From Pseudomonas syringae KCTC 12500 (GTDB lineage: Bacteria; Pseudomonadota; Gammaproteobacteria; Pseudomonadales; Pseudomonadaceae), in contig NZ_AYTM02000002.1 in assembly GCF_000507185.2 (NCBI RefSeq), forward strand, positions 395,501 through 459,500: a DNA stretch of 64,000 nucleotides. The letters run 5' to 3'. Positions 56,177-64,000 of this stretch are shown here, piece after piece. Each line of letters opens with the position of its first letter. Within the stretch, counting starts at the first letter, position 1. The position numbers and the translations under genes are program-made. A model generated the notes under the pieces. It ran no database searches, had not been told where the DNA came from, and saw only the letters and a list, made by a program, of their open reading frames with translations.

Positions 56177-56491
56177 ATGGTCATAGATTTCAGTCGCCTT
56201 AACAACTCACAGTCTGTTGCCGGTGCTTCGCGTACCAGCCCCAGTAAAGACACCGCCAAAACCGCTGCCCCAGACCCTGCCGTCACCGCAGGCGTCAAAA
56301 GCACCGGGGAAACTTTTTCCTTGAGCAGTGAGGCTCAACAGTTGCAGAAAATCACGGACAAGCTGACCGATCTGCCAACCGTCAACAGTGCTCGCGTTGC
56401 CGAGCTCAAACAGGCCATCGCCGACGGTAGCTACACAGTGGACAGCAACCGTGTCGCCAGCAAACTGTTGAATTTCGAAACCCAACGCTAA
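56177..56491 (+). CDS. flgM: Anti-sigma-28 factor FlgM
   Basis: 104 residues from the ATG at 56177 ([16 protein letters not shown]). The frame is open for 46 more codons upstream, but that stretch covers the promoter and is not coding-like. The C-terminal FliA-binding region has [20 protein letters not shown] and [13 protein letters not shown]. It is exported when the hook is complete, releasing FliA. It may also be the target of HsbA. Confidence 0.95.
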   Translation: MVIDFSRLNNSQSVAGASRTSPSKDTAKTAAPDPAVTAGVKSTGETFSLSSEAQQLQKITDKLTDLPTVNSARVAELKQAIADGSYTVDSNRVASKLLNFETQR

Positions 56492-56540
56492 GCTCAGGCT
56501 GGCGCTGGATATTCTGGACGCTTAAAAACCAGAGCATGCG

Positions 56541-57008
56541 ATGCAAGACACTACTTTGCTGCAGATGATCACTGACGACATGGTTTCGGCCCGACAGCTC
56601 CTTGAGCTGTTGCAGGCCGAATCATTGATTCTTCACGGCCGCGACATGGGCGAGATGGAGCAGGTGCTGGCGCAGAAACAGGCGCTGGTCATTCTTCTCG
56701 ATCAACATGGGCGCAAACGTAGCCAGGTGCTTGCGGGCATGGGGCTGCCAGCCAATCGCAGTGGTCTCCAGCAACTGGCCAGCCAGTCGGATATCGGTGA
56801 GCAATTGCTGCTGGCTGCCGACGAACTGAATACGTTGATCAATGAATGCCAGACGCTCAACGAGCGCAATGGTAGTCTGATCCAGATGCAGCAGGTCAGT
56901 ACCGCTCACCAGCTTCGCATCTTGAACGGTGGCGATACGCCTACACTCTATGACAGCCGCGGGTCGACTGCACTTAGAGCAAAACCACGCCCTCTGAGTC
57001 AGGCGTAA
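56541..57008 (+). CDS. flgN: Flagellar export chaperone FlgN
   Basis: 155 residues, helical and Gln/Leu-rich (LLQMITDDMVSARQLLELLQ, LINECQTLNERNGSLIQMQQ). It binds FlgK and FlgL before export. It lies 49 nt after flgM and shares the sigma-28 promoter. Confidence 0.92.
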   Translation: MQDTTLLQMITDDMVSARQLLELLQAESLILHGRDMGEMEQVLAQKQALVILLDQHGRKRSQVLAGMGLPANRSGLQQLASQSDIGEQLLLAADELNTLINECQTLNERNGSLIQMQQVSTAHQLRILNGGDTPTLYDSRGSTALRAKPRPLSQA

Positions 57009-57090
57009 CTTCCTGTATCAAGGTTTCGTGCATGGTGGCAGAATGCCTGATGTTGCGTTGCCGTAGTATTTTGCCTGGAGATTCAAGAAC

Positions 57091-57837
57091 GTGAATGGCT
57101 CAAGCGCGGACGATGCTCCGCAGCCCCCGAAGGTTCTCAATACACCTTTGGAAATTGCCGCTAACCTGCGGCTGCTACTCGAGAGTCATGATCCTCTGAT
57201 CATTACCTTTCATGAGCGCCCCCAGCGCTTTCAGAGCTATATGCTTGAAGTCGACCGCGACAACAACGTCATGGCCCTCGACGAAATGATCCCCCGCGAT
57301 GGCGAACGCTTTCTGAGCAACGGCGAATCCTTCCGTGTCGAAGGCTTTCACGACGGGGTGCGGATTGCCTGGGAAAGTACTGCGCAAATGGACATCCTCA
57401 GCACCGACGGTCAACGCATGTACCGCGGCCCGATGCCTGAGGAAGTGGTTTATCACCAGCGCCGCAACGCATTCCGGGCCGCGCTGAAGCTGGCGCAACT
57501 GGTCGACGTCGAAATCGGCGGTGACCGCCTGAAATTTACGCTGGCCGGCAAGCTGCTGGATATTTCTGCTACCGGTTGCAAGTTGCGCTTCGAGGGCGAC
57601 GTGTCCGATCGCATGCAATTGGGCCAGGTATACGAACGCTTCGTTGCCAAGCTGCCTTTCGGCGCCATGACAGCGCCTGTCGAGTTACGCCATCTGCATT
57701 TCGAAGAAAGAATCAACACTACCTTTGCCGGCGTGCGCTTCCACAACATGAGTGGGCTGGTGCAGCGTCAGGTCGAACGTTTCGTCTATCAGTTACAGCG
57801 AGAAGCACGACGCTTCGACAAAGACGACGACTTCTGA
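57091..57837 (+). CDS. flgZ: c-di-GMP-binding flagellar brake protein FlgZ (YcgR/PilZ)
   Basis: 248 residues with a GTG start. An N-terminal YcgR domain (about 15-118) precedes a PilZ domain with the c-di-GMP motifs RRNAFR at 124-129 and DISATG at 157-162. When c-di-GMP is bound it acts on the motor to slow swimming. The flgM-flgN-flgZ order is the usual Pseudomonas one. It is separated from flgN by 82 nt with no visible promoter. Confidence 0.93.
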   Translation: MNGSSADDAPQPPKVLNTPLEIAANLRLLLESHDPLIITFHERPQRFQSYMLEVDRDNNVMALDEMIPRDGERFLSNGESFRVEGFHDGVRIAWESTAQMDILSTDGQRMYRGPMPEEVVYHQRRNAFRAALKLAQLVDVEIGGDRLKFTLAGKLLDISATGCKLRFEGDVSDRMQLGQVYERFVAKLPFGAMTAPVELRHLHFEERINTTFAGVRFHNMSGLVQRQVERFVYQLQREARRFDKDDDF

Positions 57838-57857
57838 CACTCATCTGAATCGCCCAA

Positions 57858-57883
57858 CGATTGCGGCATTGCTGCCGCAATCG
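57858..57883. terminator. Hairpin between convergent flgZ and MFS genes
   Basis: Perfect 11-bp stem CGATTGCGGCA/TGCCGCAATCG with a TTGC loop, in the 67-nt gap between two convergent genes. T runs are missing, so termination strength is uncertain. Confidence 0.7.
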
Positions 57884-57904
57884 TGAACTGCCCTGCGCTA
57901 CTCG

Positions 57905-59332
57905 TCAGGCCTTCCAGGTCTCGCTTTCACGCTCGCGTTCATGCTCATCGGCTTCAGCCGTTTCCGCCTCGGCAGCCGGCTCGGCCTGAACCAGAACCTC
58001 GCTTTCCGTATCGACCTCTGCTTCGGACACGACCTCGGAATCCGGCTCCGGCTCCGGCTCCGGCTCAACGGTTGCCTGCATCTGTTCCTGAACCACCTGC
58101 TCGTCGACACGCGGGTCAAGTGCAACCACCAGTGGTGAACTGGACATACTGTCCGGCATCGCAACGTGGTGCAGCGGTGCGTTTTCGACCTGGTGCAGGT
58201 GAGTGACCGCCTTTGGCCTGATCAGCAGTACCAGAATCACACCAGCGCCACACACGAACGCATACAGCATGTGCCCGCCAAACAGCTTCATCACCACACC
58301 CGCAGCCAGCGGACCGATACTGGCGCCGATGCCGTAGGTCATGAGCAACATGGCCGTCAGCGACACTCGGCGCTCGGCCTCGACGTGGTCATTGGCGAAG
58401 GCCACTGCCAGCGGATAAAGGCAGAACTGCATCAGCGAAGCCAGAAAACCGACACCGAACAGCACCTCGACCGGCACGCTGGGGAACACCGCCAGCGGTA
58501 ACGACGCCACCACCAACGCGGCGGCAAAGATACGCATCAGTACGGAGCGGTCATAGCGGTCGGACAGCAGGCCCAACGGCCACTGCACCAGAAAACCGGC
58601 CAGAATGCAGCAGCCCATGAACAGACCGACCTGCTCGGTGGACAGACCCTGCTCGGCGGCGTAGACCGGTGCCAGACCATAGAACGAACCGATGATCAGA
58701 CCGGCGCCCAGTACCGCCGTCAGCGACTGCGGCACACGCTTCATGAAGAAGCGCGGCTCCAGTGGCGCCGGATGCAGCGGTGCCGGGTGAATCGCCCGGG
58801 TCATGGCGACGGGCACCAGACACAGAGCGAAACACATCGCCACCAGCATCAGCAGTTCAGGCCCCAGTTGCGGGTGAACCACCAGCACCAACTGACCCAG
58901 CACCAACCCCAGGTAGGACGCAATCATGTAGCCGCTGAAGACCATGCCGCGCTGTTTGGCAGCCGCCTGCTCGTTCAGCCAGCTCTCGATGACCATGTAT
59001 TGGCACATCATGCCCAGACCGACGATCACCCTCAGCACCAGCCAGGCTGGCAACCAGCTGATCAGGCCATGCCCGAGCACTGCCGCACCGACGATGCCGG
59101 CACAGGTGGCGTAGGCGCGAATATGCCCGACACGGCCGATCAGGCGGTGACCGATCTTGCCGCCCAGTACCAGACCGAAATAGTTGGCAGCCATCAACGC
59201 ACCCACCCACAGGCTGTCAACCTGATCGGCGGCCAGGCGCAGGGCCAGATAAGTGCTCAGCAGACCCGAGCCGATCAACATCATCAACGAGGCAAAATAA
59301 AGCGCTCGAAAGGACTTCCAGATTTGGCGCAT
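57905..59332 (-). CDS. Major facilitator superfamily transporter (YcaD-like) with long acidic tail
   Basis: 475 residues from the ATG at 59332. Twelve hydrophobic segments lie between about residues 10 and 375, with MFS motifs GALMAANYFGLVLGGKIGHR and LLSDRYDRSVLMR. The tail after about 385 is unusual: it is cytoplasmic, about 90 residues, with repeated Glu-Pro pairs ([10 protein letters not shown]) then Glu/Ala-rich sequence ending RERESETWKA. The substrate is unknown. It is 51 nt downstream of the glutamine-synthetase-like gene and may be co-transcribed. Confidence 0.85.
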   Translation of the reverse strand: MRQIWKSFRALYFASLMMLIGSGLLSTYLALRLAADQVDSLWVGALMAANYFGLVLGGKIGHRLIGRVGHIRAYATCAGIVGAAVLGHGLISWLPAWLVLRVIVGLGMMCQYMVIESWLNEQAAAKQRGMVFSGYMIASYLGLVLGQLVLVVHPQLGPELLMLVAMCFALCLVPVAMTRAIHPAPLHPAPLEPRFFMKRVPQSLTAVLGAGLIIGSFYGLAPVYAAEQGLSTEQVGLFMGCCILAGFLVQWPLGLLSDRYDRSVLMRIFAAALVVASLPLAVFPSVPVEVLFGVGFLASLMQFCLYPLAVAFANDHVEAERRVSLTAMLLMTYGIGASIGPLAAGVVMKLFGGHMLYAFVCGAGVILVLLIRPKAVTHLHQVENAPLHHVAMPDSMSSSPLVVALDPRVDEQVVQEQMQATVEPEPEPEPDSEVVSEAEVDTESEVLVQAEPAAEAETAEADEHERERESETWKA

Positions 59333-59386
59333 CAACTTTCCAAAAATAGGGAGTCGCCCGACTGGGCGAGCCCGACACTGCGATTC

Positions 59387-60730
59387 TTAAACCTGAGCAG
59401 CCAGCACGCGCCGTTCCCAGGGGGTTATCTCGTCAAAAAAACTGGTCAGTTCCAGGGTCTTCGACGCGATGTAGCCTTCGATGAATTCATGACCAAACAG
59501 TTCCTTGGCCAACTGACTGCTTTTCAGACGCTCCAGAGCAGCGTGCAAGGTACACGGCAATAACAATTCTTCCGGCACCTCCAGTTCGCCCTGCAGCGGC
59601 GGCGTCGGTTGCAGTCGTTGCTCGATGCCATGCAGCCCGGCCGCCAGACTTGCGGCAATAGCCAGATAAGGATTGGCGTCAGCGCCCGGCAGACGATTTT
59701 CCACCCTTCTGGCCGCCGCTGCACTCGACGGAATGCGTAATCCGGCAGCGCGATTGTCGTAGGACCAGCAGGCGTTATTGGGTGACGCATAAGGATGGCA
59801 CAGGCGCTGGTAGGAATTCACATTGGGCGCGAACAGCGCGGTGAAGTCCGCCATGCAGGCTTGCTGGCCAGCAATAAAATGACGAAACGCGTCAGTCGGC
59901 TCACCCTGCGCATCACTGAAGACGTTCACTGCGGTCTCTGCTGCCACTACGCTCTGATGAATATGCATCGAACTGCCCGCCGTATGGGCCAGCGGTTTGG
60001 CCATGCACACCACGATGAGCCCGTGCTTGAGCGCAACCTCCTTGAGCAAGTGCTTGAACAGAAAAGTCTGATCGGCCAGCAGCAGCGGATCGCCATGCAG
60101 CAGGTTGATCTCGAACTGACTGACCCCCATCTCGTGCATCACGGTGTCACGTGGCAGGCTCAGCGCGGCCATACAGGCATACACCTCGGCAAAAAAAGGC
60201 CGCAAACCGTTGTTGGAGCTGACACTGAATGCCGAGTGCCCCTGTTCGCGTCGCCCGTCCAGCCCAGTCGGCGGCTCAAACGGATAAAGCGGCTCGGGAT
60301 TGGGCGCGAAGATAAAAAACTCAAGTTCGGTGGCCACCACTGGCACCAGGTCCTGCGCAGCGTAACGGGCGATAACCGCCTTGAGCTGATTACGGGTGGA
60401 GAGCATGCAGGGCTGGCCATCGAGGTCCTGCGCATCACAAATGGCCAGGGCACGCGGCGACGTGCTCCAGGGCAGACGGTGGAGCTGCTGTGGATCACTG
60501 ATCAGAGCCAGATCGCCGTCGTCACTGCCGTAAAAGCGCGCCGGCGGATAGCCGCCCATGATGCATTGCAGCAACACGCCGCGCGCCAACTGCAAACGGC
60601 GACCTTCGAGAAAACCTTCAGCCGTCATCACCTTGCCGCGCGGCACACCGTTCAAATCCGGGGTTACACACTCCACTTCATCAATGCCCATCAGCATTTC
60701 TTTCTGCGAATGGGGTTCATTGCGTGTCAT
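59387..60730 (-). CDS. Glutamine synthetase family protein (possible gamma-glutamyl-amine ligase)
   Basis: 447 residues, type I glutamine synthetase fold. The N-terminal beta-grasp has VECVTPDLNGVPRGKVM. Catalytic motifs are VATELEFF, GSSMHIHQS and NRAAGLRIPSSAAAARRVEN, followed by PGADANPYLAIAASLAAGLH. It lacks the adenylylation-type C-terminus of GlnA. Pseudomonas has several such paralogues (PuuA/GlnA2-type) that glutamylate polyamines or amines; the exact amine cannot be read from sequence. Its upstream gap (60731-60830) contains a 10-nt direct repeat, CTTCAGGCTG, at 60773 and 60801. Confidence 0.88.
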   Translation of the reverse strand: MTRNEPHSQKEMLMGIDEVECVTPDLNGVPRGKVMTAEGFLEGRRLQLARGVLLQCIMGGYPPARFYGSDDGDLALISDPQQLHRLPWSTSPRALAICDAQDLDGQPCMLSTRNQLKAVIARYAAQDLVPVVATELEFFIFAPNPEPLYPFEPPTGLDGRREQGHSAFSVSSNNGLRPFFAEVYACMAALSLPRDTVMHEMGVSQFEINLLHGDPLLLADQTFLFKHLLKEVALKHGLIVVCMAKPLAHTAGSSMHIHQSVVAAETAVNVFSDAQGEPTDAFRHFIAGQQACMADFTALFAPNVNSYQRLCHPYASPNNACWSYDNRAAGLRIPSSAAAARRVENRLPGADANPYLAIAASLAAGLHGIEQRLQPTPPLQGELEVPEELLLPCTLHAALERLKSSQLAKELFGHEFIEGYIASKTLELTSFFDEITPWERRVLAAQV

Positions 60731-60830
60731 GGGTCAGTCCTTTTAGTTGAGCAGCAAACGCCAAGCTTCAACCTTCAGGCTGCAATCTTCAAGCACCGCG
60801 CTTCAGGCTGTAGGCCTGCCGCTCAACGCG

Positions 60831-61760
60831 TCAGAGAACCGGGTTGTGGAAAGGTGTCCCGGTCACTTCGATGAACTCTTTTCGGTAGTCTTCGTTTTCC
60901 GGGTCGACCACGAGGGCCTGGCGCAGGAATTCGACGCCTTCGGCCACATTACCCAATTGACGACTCAGGGCACCGGCGAGGTGCAGCCTGGTGGCATCGA
61001 AAAAATTGAATGACAGCATAATCTTGGTCAGCGTCAGCGCGTTCTCGAGCTTGCCCACCATCAACAATTGGTTGAACTGCGTGTTGAAGTCGCCGACGTC
61101 CTGCCACTTTTCGGCAGACAAGCCCTCCACTTTGCGCAGCACGACGGTGTGGCCGTTGCCTACTTTCGAATCGGTTTCTTCGACGCACTCGATGTACCAG
61201 CAACCCAGGCCTGACGAGTTAACGTAATTGACCGCGCGGAGCATACTTTGCAGGGAAAAGACCTGATAGTGACCGCGCCACTCGCCTTCAGTGACGGTGG
61301 TCATGTCGACCTTGTTTTCATAGTCCTCGATTATCTGCGCCAGCGTCGTCAAACGACGCGCCCGATCAGTCTTGGCTGCGGTGCGCTTGGGAAAGATGCA
61401 GAAGAATACCCCGCCGTTCTTCAGCACTCTGAAGGATTCGACGTAGGCAGAAAGCAGGTTGGGGACGTGCTCGATGACGTGCGAACTGATCAGATAGTCA
61501 ACCGACGAGTCTGCCGTATGGATGCATTGAAAATCGCCCAGCATGTCGACCTTTGAAACGTCGCCCGACACTTTCATCTGCTCGACGAAGTACTGCTGAT
61601 AGTCTTCCATGTCGCGAGGGTGCAGAAAATCCACACCGTTGCACGGCGCAACGTTCAGGCAATGGGCAAGATTGAACGCGTTGTGAGCCGCGGCGCCCAA
61701 CTCTATACCATGCCCCTGGCAGTACTTTTTAGCTAACAGCATCACCCACCCACCGCTCAT
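60831..61760 (-). CDS. SAM-dependent methyltransferase with C-terminal TPR-like region
   Basis: 309 residues. The class I methyltransferase domain (about 1-215) has motif I GIELGAAAHNAF, then VDYLISSHVIEHVPNLLSAY and FRVLKNGGVFFCIFPKRTAA. The C-terminal part (about 220-300) has TPR-like helices (LHLAGALSRQLGNVAEGVEF, LRQALVVDPENEDYRKEFIE). Proteins of this shape often modify sugars. It is divergent from the GT2 gene at 61978. Its ATG overlaps the stop of a 42-codon frame upstream (ATGA). Confidence 0.82.
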   Translation of the reverse strand: MSGGWVMLLAKKYCQGHGIELGAAAHNAFNLAHCLNVAPCNGVDFLHPRDMEDYQQYFVEQMKVSGDVSKVDMLGDFQCIHTADSSVDYLISSHVIEHVPNLLSAYVESFRVLKNGGVFFCIFPKRTAAKTDRARRLTTLAQIIEDYENKVDMTTVTEGEWRGHYQVFSLQSMLRAVNYVNSSGLGCWYIECVEETDSKVGNGHTVVLRKVEGLSAEKWQDVGDFNTQFNQLLMVGKLENALTLTKIMLSFNFFDATRLHLAGALSRQLGNVAEGVEFLRQALVVDPENEDYRKEFIEVTGTPFHNPVL

Positions 61761-61885
61761 CGTGATATCGAATACAGCCTTTCAACGATTTCGGCGGTGT
61801 CCGCTAAAACTTTAACCAGCACCGCTCCAGGCCTTTGGCGTGCCAGCAATTGGCGCAAATATTGCAATCCACCGCGTACATACAT
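61757..61885 (-). CDS. Possible 42-residue small protein coupled to the methyltransferase gene
   Basis: A frame on the minus strand from ATG (61885) to a TGA that overlaps the methyltransferase ATG (ATGA). The product begins MYVRGGLQYLRQLLARQ and continues with VLVKVLADTAEIVERLYSI: helical, amphipathic and basic. There is no clear ribosome site, and an in-frame stop lies four codons upstream of the ATG. Codons such as TTA, AGG, ATA and CGA are more frequent than in neighbours. It could be a coupled leader peptide, a real small protein or a displaced N-terminal part of the methyltransferase. Confidence 0.35.
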   Translation of the reverse strand: MYVRGGLQYLRQLLARQRPGAVLVKVLADTAEIVERLYSISR

Positions 61886-61977
61886 CGATTTACGTCAGCG
61901 CGGGCTTGAACTGCCCGCCGAGCGGCGACGCCAATCAACAACAATCACGCTAACGCCCGAGAGAACAGAGGATCACC

Positions 61978-62787
61978 ATGATCAATGGTCAAAAGGTTGG
62001 CTGCGGAATCGTCACCTACAACCGTCCTGCGCTGCTGAAAAAGCTTTACGATTCCCTGCCTGCCGAGATCATCGACTGCGTTGTCATCGTCAATGACGGC
62101 GAGGTGTACCCGGAGTTTTCCGCGTATGACAGCGAGGTCTTCTTCAACAACGAGACCAACCTCGGCGTTGGAAAATCCAAGAACAGAGCTTTGTCGCGAC
62201 TCATGGACGCCGGGTGTGAACACCTGTTCCTGATCGAAGACGACATCTATATAAAAAGCCCGGAAGTCTTCGAGCTTTATATTCTGACCTCGACGCTGAC
62301 CGGCATTCAGCACCTCAATTACAGCCAGCATGGTCTGATGAACAAGACGCCGTCCGGCGAGGCCAACGCGGTGTACCGGATTGACTACGGCAATGGCATC
62401 AACCTACCCTTGTACCGCCATTGCGTCGGTGCGTTTTCCTACTATTCCAGACGCAGCCTGGAAGCCGCCGGCCTGATGGACGAGACGTATCACAACGCCT
62501 TTGAACACGTTGATCACACACTGGCCATCATCAACCAGAACATGCACCCACCTTTCTGGTTTTTCGCCGACATCGATAATTCGCAGCTGTATCTGGGGGA
62601 CGAGCCCTGGACGCTCGAGGGCTCAACGATTTCGTCCGATACCCTACACCGCAAAAACGCCCTCGCAGCCATTGAACACTTCACGCTCAAGCACGGCTGC
62701 GAACCGGTCAAACATCCGTTGGCGTCTGATCAGGAACTGATGGACAGCCTGAACAGTATCAAACAGAACTTCGGATTGAATATCTAA
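61978..62787 (+). CDS. Family 2 glycosyltransferase
   Basis: 269 residues with GAGG 6 nt before the ATG. The GT-A fold begins GCGIVTYNRPALLKKLYDSL, with VVIVNDG, NLGVGKSKNRALSRLMDAG and the metal-binding stretch LFLIEDDIYI. A mid-protein RHCVGAFSYYSRRSLEAAGL and AFEHVDHTLAI could form the acceptor side. The donor is unknown. With the divergent methyltransferase it may modify a surface glycan; a role in flagellin glycan is possible but not shown. The 217-nt gap upstream (61761-61977) holds the 42-codon frame. Confidence 0.86.
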   Translation: MINGQKVGCGIVTYNRPALLKKLYDSLPAEIIDCVVIVNDGEVYPEFSAYDSEVFFNNETNLGVGKSKNRALSRLMDAGCEHLFLIEDDIYIKSPEVFELYILTSTLTGIQHLNYSQHGLMNKTPSGEANAVYRIDYGNGINLPLYRHCVGAFSYYSRRSLEAAGLMDETYHNAFEHVDHTLAIINQNMHPPFWFFADIDNSQLYLGDEPWTLEGSTISSDTLHRKNALAAIEHFTLKHGCEPVKHPLASDQELMDSLNSIKQNFGLNI

Positions 62788-62799
62788 GCGCCGAGCCCG

Positions 62800-62828
62800 C
62801 CCCGCAATCCTGACAAGGCGTTGCGGGG
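62800..62828. terminator. Hairpin between convergent GT2 and kinase genes
   Basis: Inverted repeat CCCCGCAA/TTGCGGGG with a 13-nt loop, 13 nt past the GT2 stop and 23 nt past the kinase stop. There is no T run. Confidence 0.65.
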
Positions 62829-62850
62829 CCCTCGTTGCAAGGCCGCTGCC

Positions 62851-63546
62851 TCAGGGCAGGGTCATACTGAACATTGCCCCGCCCAGCACGCCGCCGTTGG
62901 CGATTTCAATGCGCCCGCGCATGCCGTTGCGTATATGCAGCCGGGCAATGTGTGCAGCGAAGTACAAGCCCAGGCCGGTACTGCCGCTGCCCTGGTTGAT
63001 GCCCTGCACATAGTCGGTCTGGCGCTCGATCAGATACGCCGGGTAGCCGGGGCCGTCGTCATTGATGGTGATTTTCAGCTGCCCGCCTTCATCGCCGACA
63101 CTGACAACGATCTGCTCGCGGGCAAAACCGATGGCGTTGACGATGATATTGCCCACCACCGAGCCGATCAGTTCGCGGTCGAAAAAGCCCAGGGGACTCG
63201 CCACGTCGATCGCATGACGCGCGGCAATCCCGCGGCTGGCCAGCACGTCCTGATGATGGGCGAGTTGCGCTTCGATGAAATCGTCCAGTTCGTGGTAGTC
63301 CGGACGCAATGGCATCTGGTTGACACCCAGCTTGTAGAGGCCGAGCAACTGCACGAGCATGCCGTTGAGGTTGGCAAATTCATAGTCGATGATGCCATGC
63401 TCGGACGTTTCGCGCTGCTGGACCGAAAGCTTCGCCTGCCACTGGCTGTGTGCCTGGGTCAGGGTCGCCAGCGAGTTCTTCATGTCGTGCACCGTGGAGG
63501 CGATCACCATGGAAAAATCGAGGCCCTGCTCTGTCTCTTCATTCAT
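62851..63546 (-). CDS. Soluble sensor histidine kinase
   Basis: 231 residues without membrane segments or an obvious sensor domain. The H box ASTVHDMKNSLATL holds the likely phosphoacceptor His20. The ATP-binding domain has GNIIVNAIGFA, NDDGPGYPAY and GSGSTGLGLYFAAHIA. The gene overlaps the end of the upstream gene by 4 nt (ATGA), which marks it as a partner of that gene's product. The signal sensed is unknown. Confidence 0.85.
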   Translation of the reverse strand: MNEETEQGLDFSMVIASTVHDMKNSLATLTQAHSQWQAKLSVQQRETSEHGIIDYEFANLNGMLVQLLGLYKLGVNQMPLRPDYHELDDFIEAQLAHHQDVLASRGIAARHAIDVASPLGFFDRELIGSVVGNIIVNAIGFAREQIVVSVGDEGGQLKITINDDGPGYPAYLIERQTDYVQGINQGSGSTGLGLYFAAHIARLHIRNGMRGRIEIANGGVLGGAMFSMTLP

Positions 63547-64000
63547 GCGCTAAACGCCCTCTCCCTGAGTTTATGGTAGCGCTCATAGCGTGGATCGCTT
63601 TCCGGGATCTTGCCAAGCATGGTCAGGCTGGCACGACACTCGTCAATTCCGGCCTGGCCCAGATTCTGGCCAGGGTGAAGCAGCGACTGCACCATATTCA
63701 GCGCAATACTGATGTTCTTTGGCTGCAAGCCAAGCGCACTGCGAAAAAACGCTTGTGCTTCGGTGAGGTTGCCGGCCTTGTAACTGCGCACGCCTTGCAG
63801 GTTGAAATCGACAGCCGCCTTGCTGGCCCCCAGAATCGCCGGATCATCGGTCATGCTGGCAATGCTTTTCATCACTGCAGGATCGTCGCCGTAGGCCCCG
63901 GCACAACTCTTCAAGACGCCGGCACCGGCCTCTTCCTGACCGAGTTTCTTCAGTTGCGCAGCCACCATCAGTGCGGCGTCGGCACTGAGCACCTGCTCCA
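63543..64000 (-). CDS. TPR-containing protein, probably a response regulator (partial, N-terminus outside window)
   Basis: The visible C-terminal 151 or so residues form a helical TPR-like region with LNLQGVRSYKAGNLTEAQAF (reading FNLQG) and FFRSALGLQPKNISIALNMV, ending HKLRERAFSA. The frame stays open to the window edge. Overlap with the kinase gene suggests the missing N-terminal part is a receiver domain, as in receiver-TPR regulators of Pseudomonas, but that part cannot be seen. Confidence 0.7.
   Translation of the reverse strand, partial: EQVLSADAALMVAAQLKKLGQEEAGAGVLKSCAGAYGDDPAVMKSIASMTDDPAILGASKAAVDFNLQGVRSYKAGNLTEAQAFFRSALGLQPKNISIALNMVQSLLHPGQNLGQAGIDECRASLTMLGKIPESDPRYERYHKLRERAFSA

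Overview
The window is a nearly complete polar-flagellum gene cluster from a gamma-proteobacterium of the Pseudomonas syringae group. Several things point there. The flagellin at 28205-29053 is a 282-residue syringae-type FliC with all six serines known to be glycosylated in that group. The fgt1-fgt2-KAS III glycosylation island lies between flgL and fliC. FleQ/FleSR/FleN/FlhF regulators, an HptB-HsbR-HsbA phosphorelay and a FlgZ PilZ protein are also present. Base composition is high in G+C and codon use is uniform apart from short patches.

Layout, left to right (most genes read on the minus strand, so transcription runs from high to low coordinates). 1-4770: end of the late regulatory block (fliA cut by the window edge, fleN, flhF, flhA). 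4985-10412: export gate and switch genes flhB-fliR-fliQ-fliP-fliO-fliN-fliM-fliL. 10937-12343: fliK. 12456-14860: hptB-hsbR-hsbA. 14945-20721: fliJ-I-H-G-F-E. 20964-25191: fleR-fleS and fleQ. 25371-29053: fliT-fliS-fliD-flaG-fliC. 29381-37301: glycosylation island. 37298-45735: flgL-K-J-I-H-G-F. 46019-47956: a tiny secreted protein on the plus strand and a second, longer hook-protein paralogue (flgE2). 48151-51061: flgE-D-C-B. 51340-53279: a cyanate module (DUF1348 gene, cynS, divergent cynR). 53373-55178: cheR, cheV. 55256-57837, plus strand: flgA, flgM, flgN, flgZ. 57905-64000: an MFS transporter, a glutamine-synthetase-family enzyme, a methyltransferase, a GT2 glycosyltransferase, a soluble histidine kinase and the end of a TPR protein that continues beyond the window.

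Regulation can be read from the DNA. Sigma-54 type -24/-12 elements lie 48-80 nt upstream of flhA, fliL, fliK, fliE, fleS, flgF and flgB, and one lies unusually close to flgA. Sigma-28 type elements precede fliC and flgM. This fits the Pseudomonas cascade in which FleQ with RpoN drives early genes, FleS/FleR with RpoN drives basal-body and hook genes, and FliA drives flagellin once FlgM has been exported. Strong hairpin terminators follow fleQ, fliC, the KAS III gene, flgE, the cyanate operon and several convergent pairs.

The points most worth a second look are the flgE2 paralogue with an internally duplicated hook domain and the tiny secreted protein abutting it; substitutions in both immunogenic flagellin epitopes; the cyanate module bounded by identical 20-nt terminator repeats and carrying a clear operator palindrome; and a 42-codon reading frame coupled to the methyltransferase gene.
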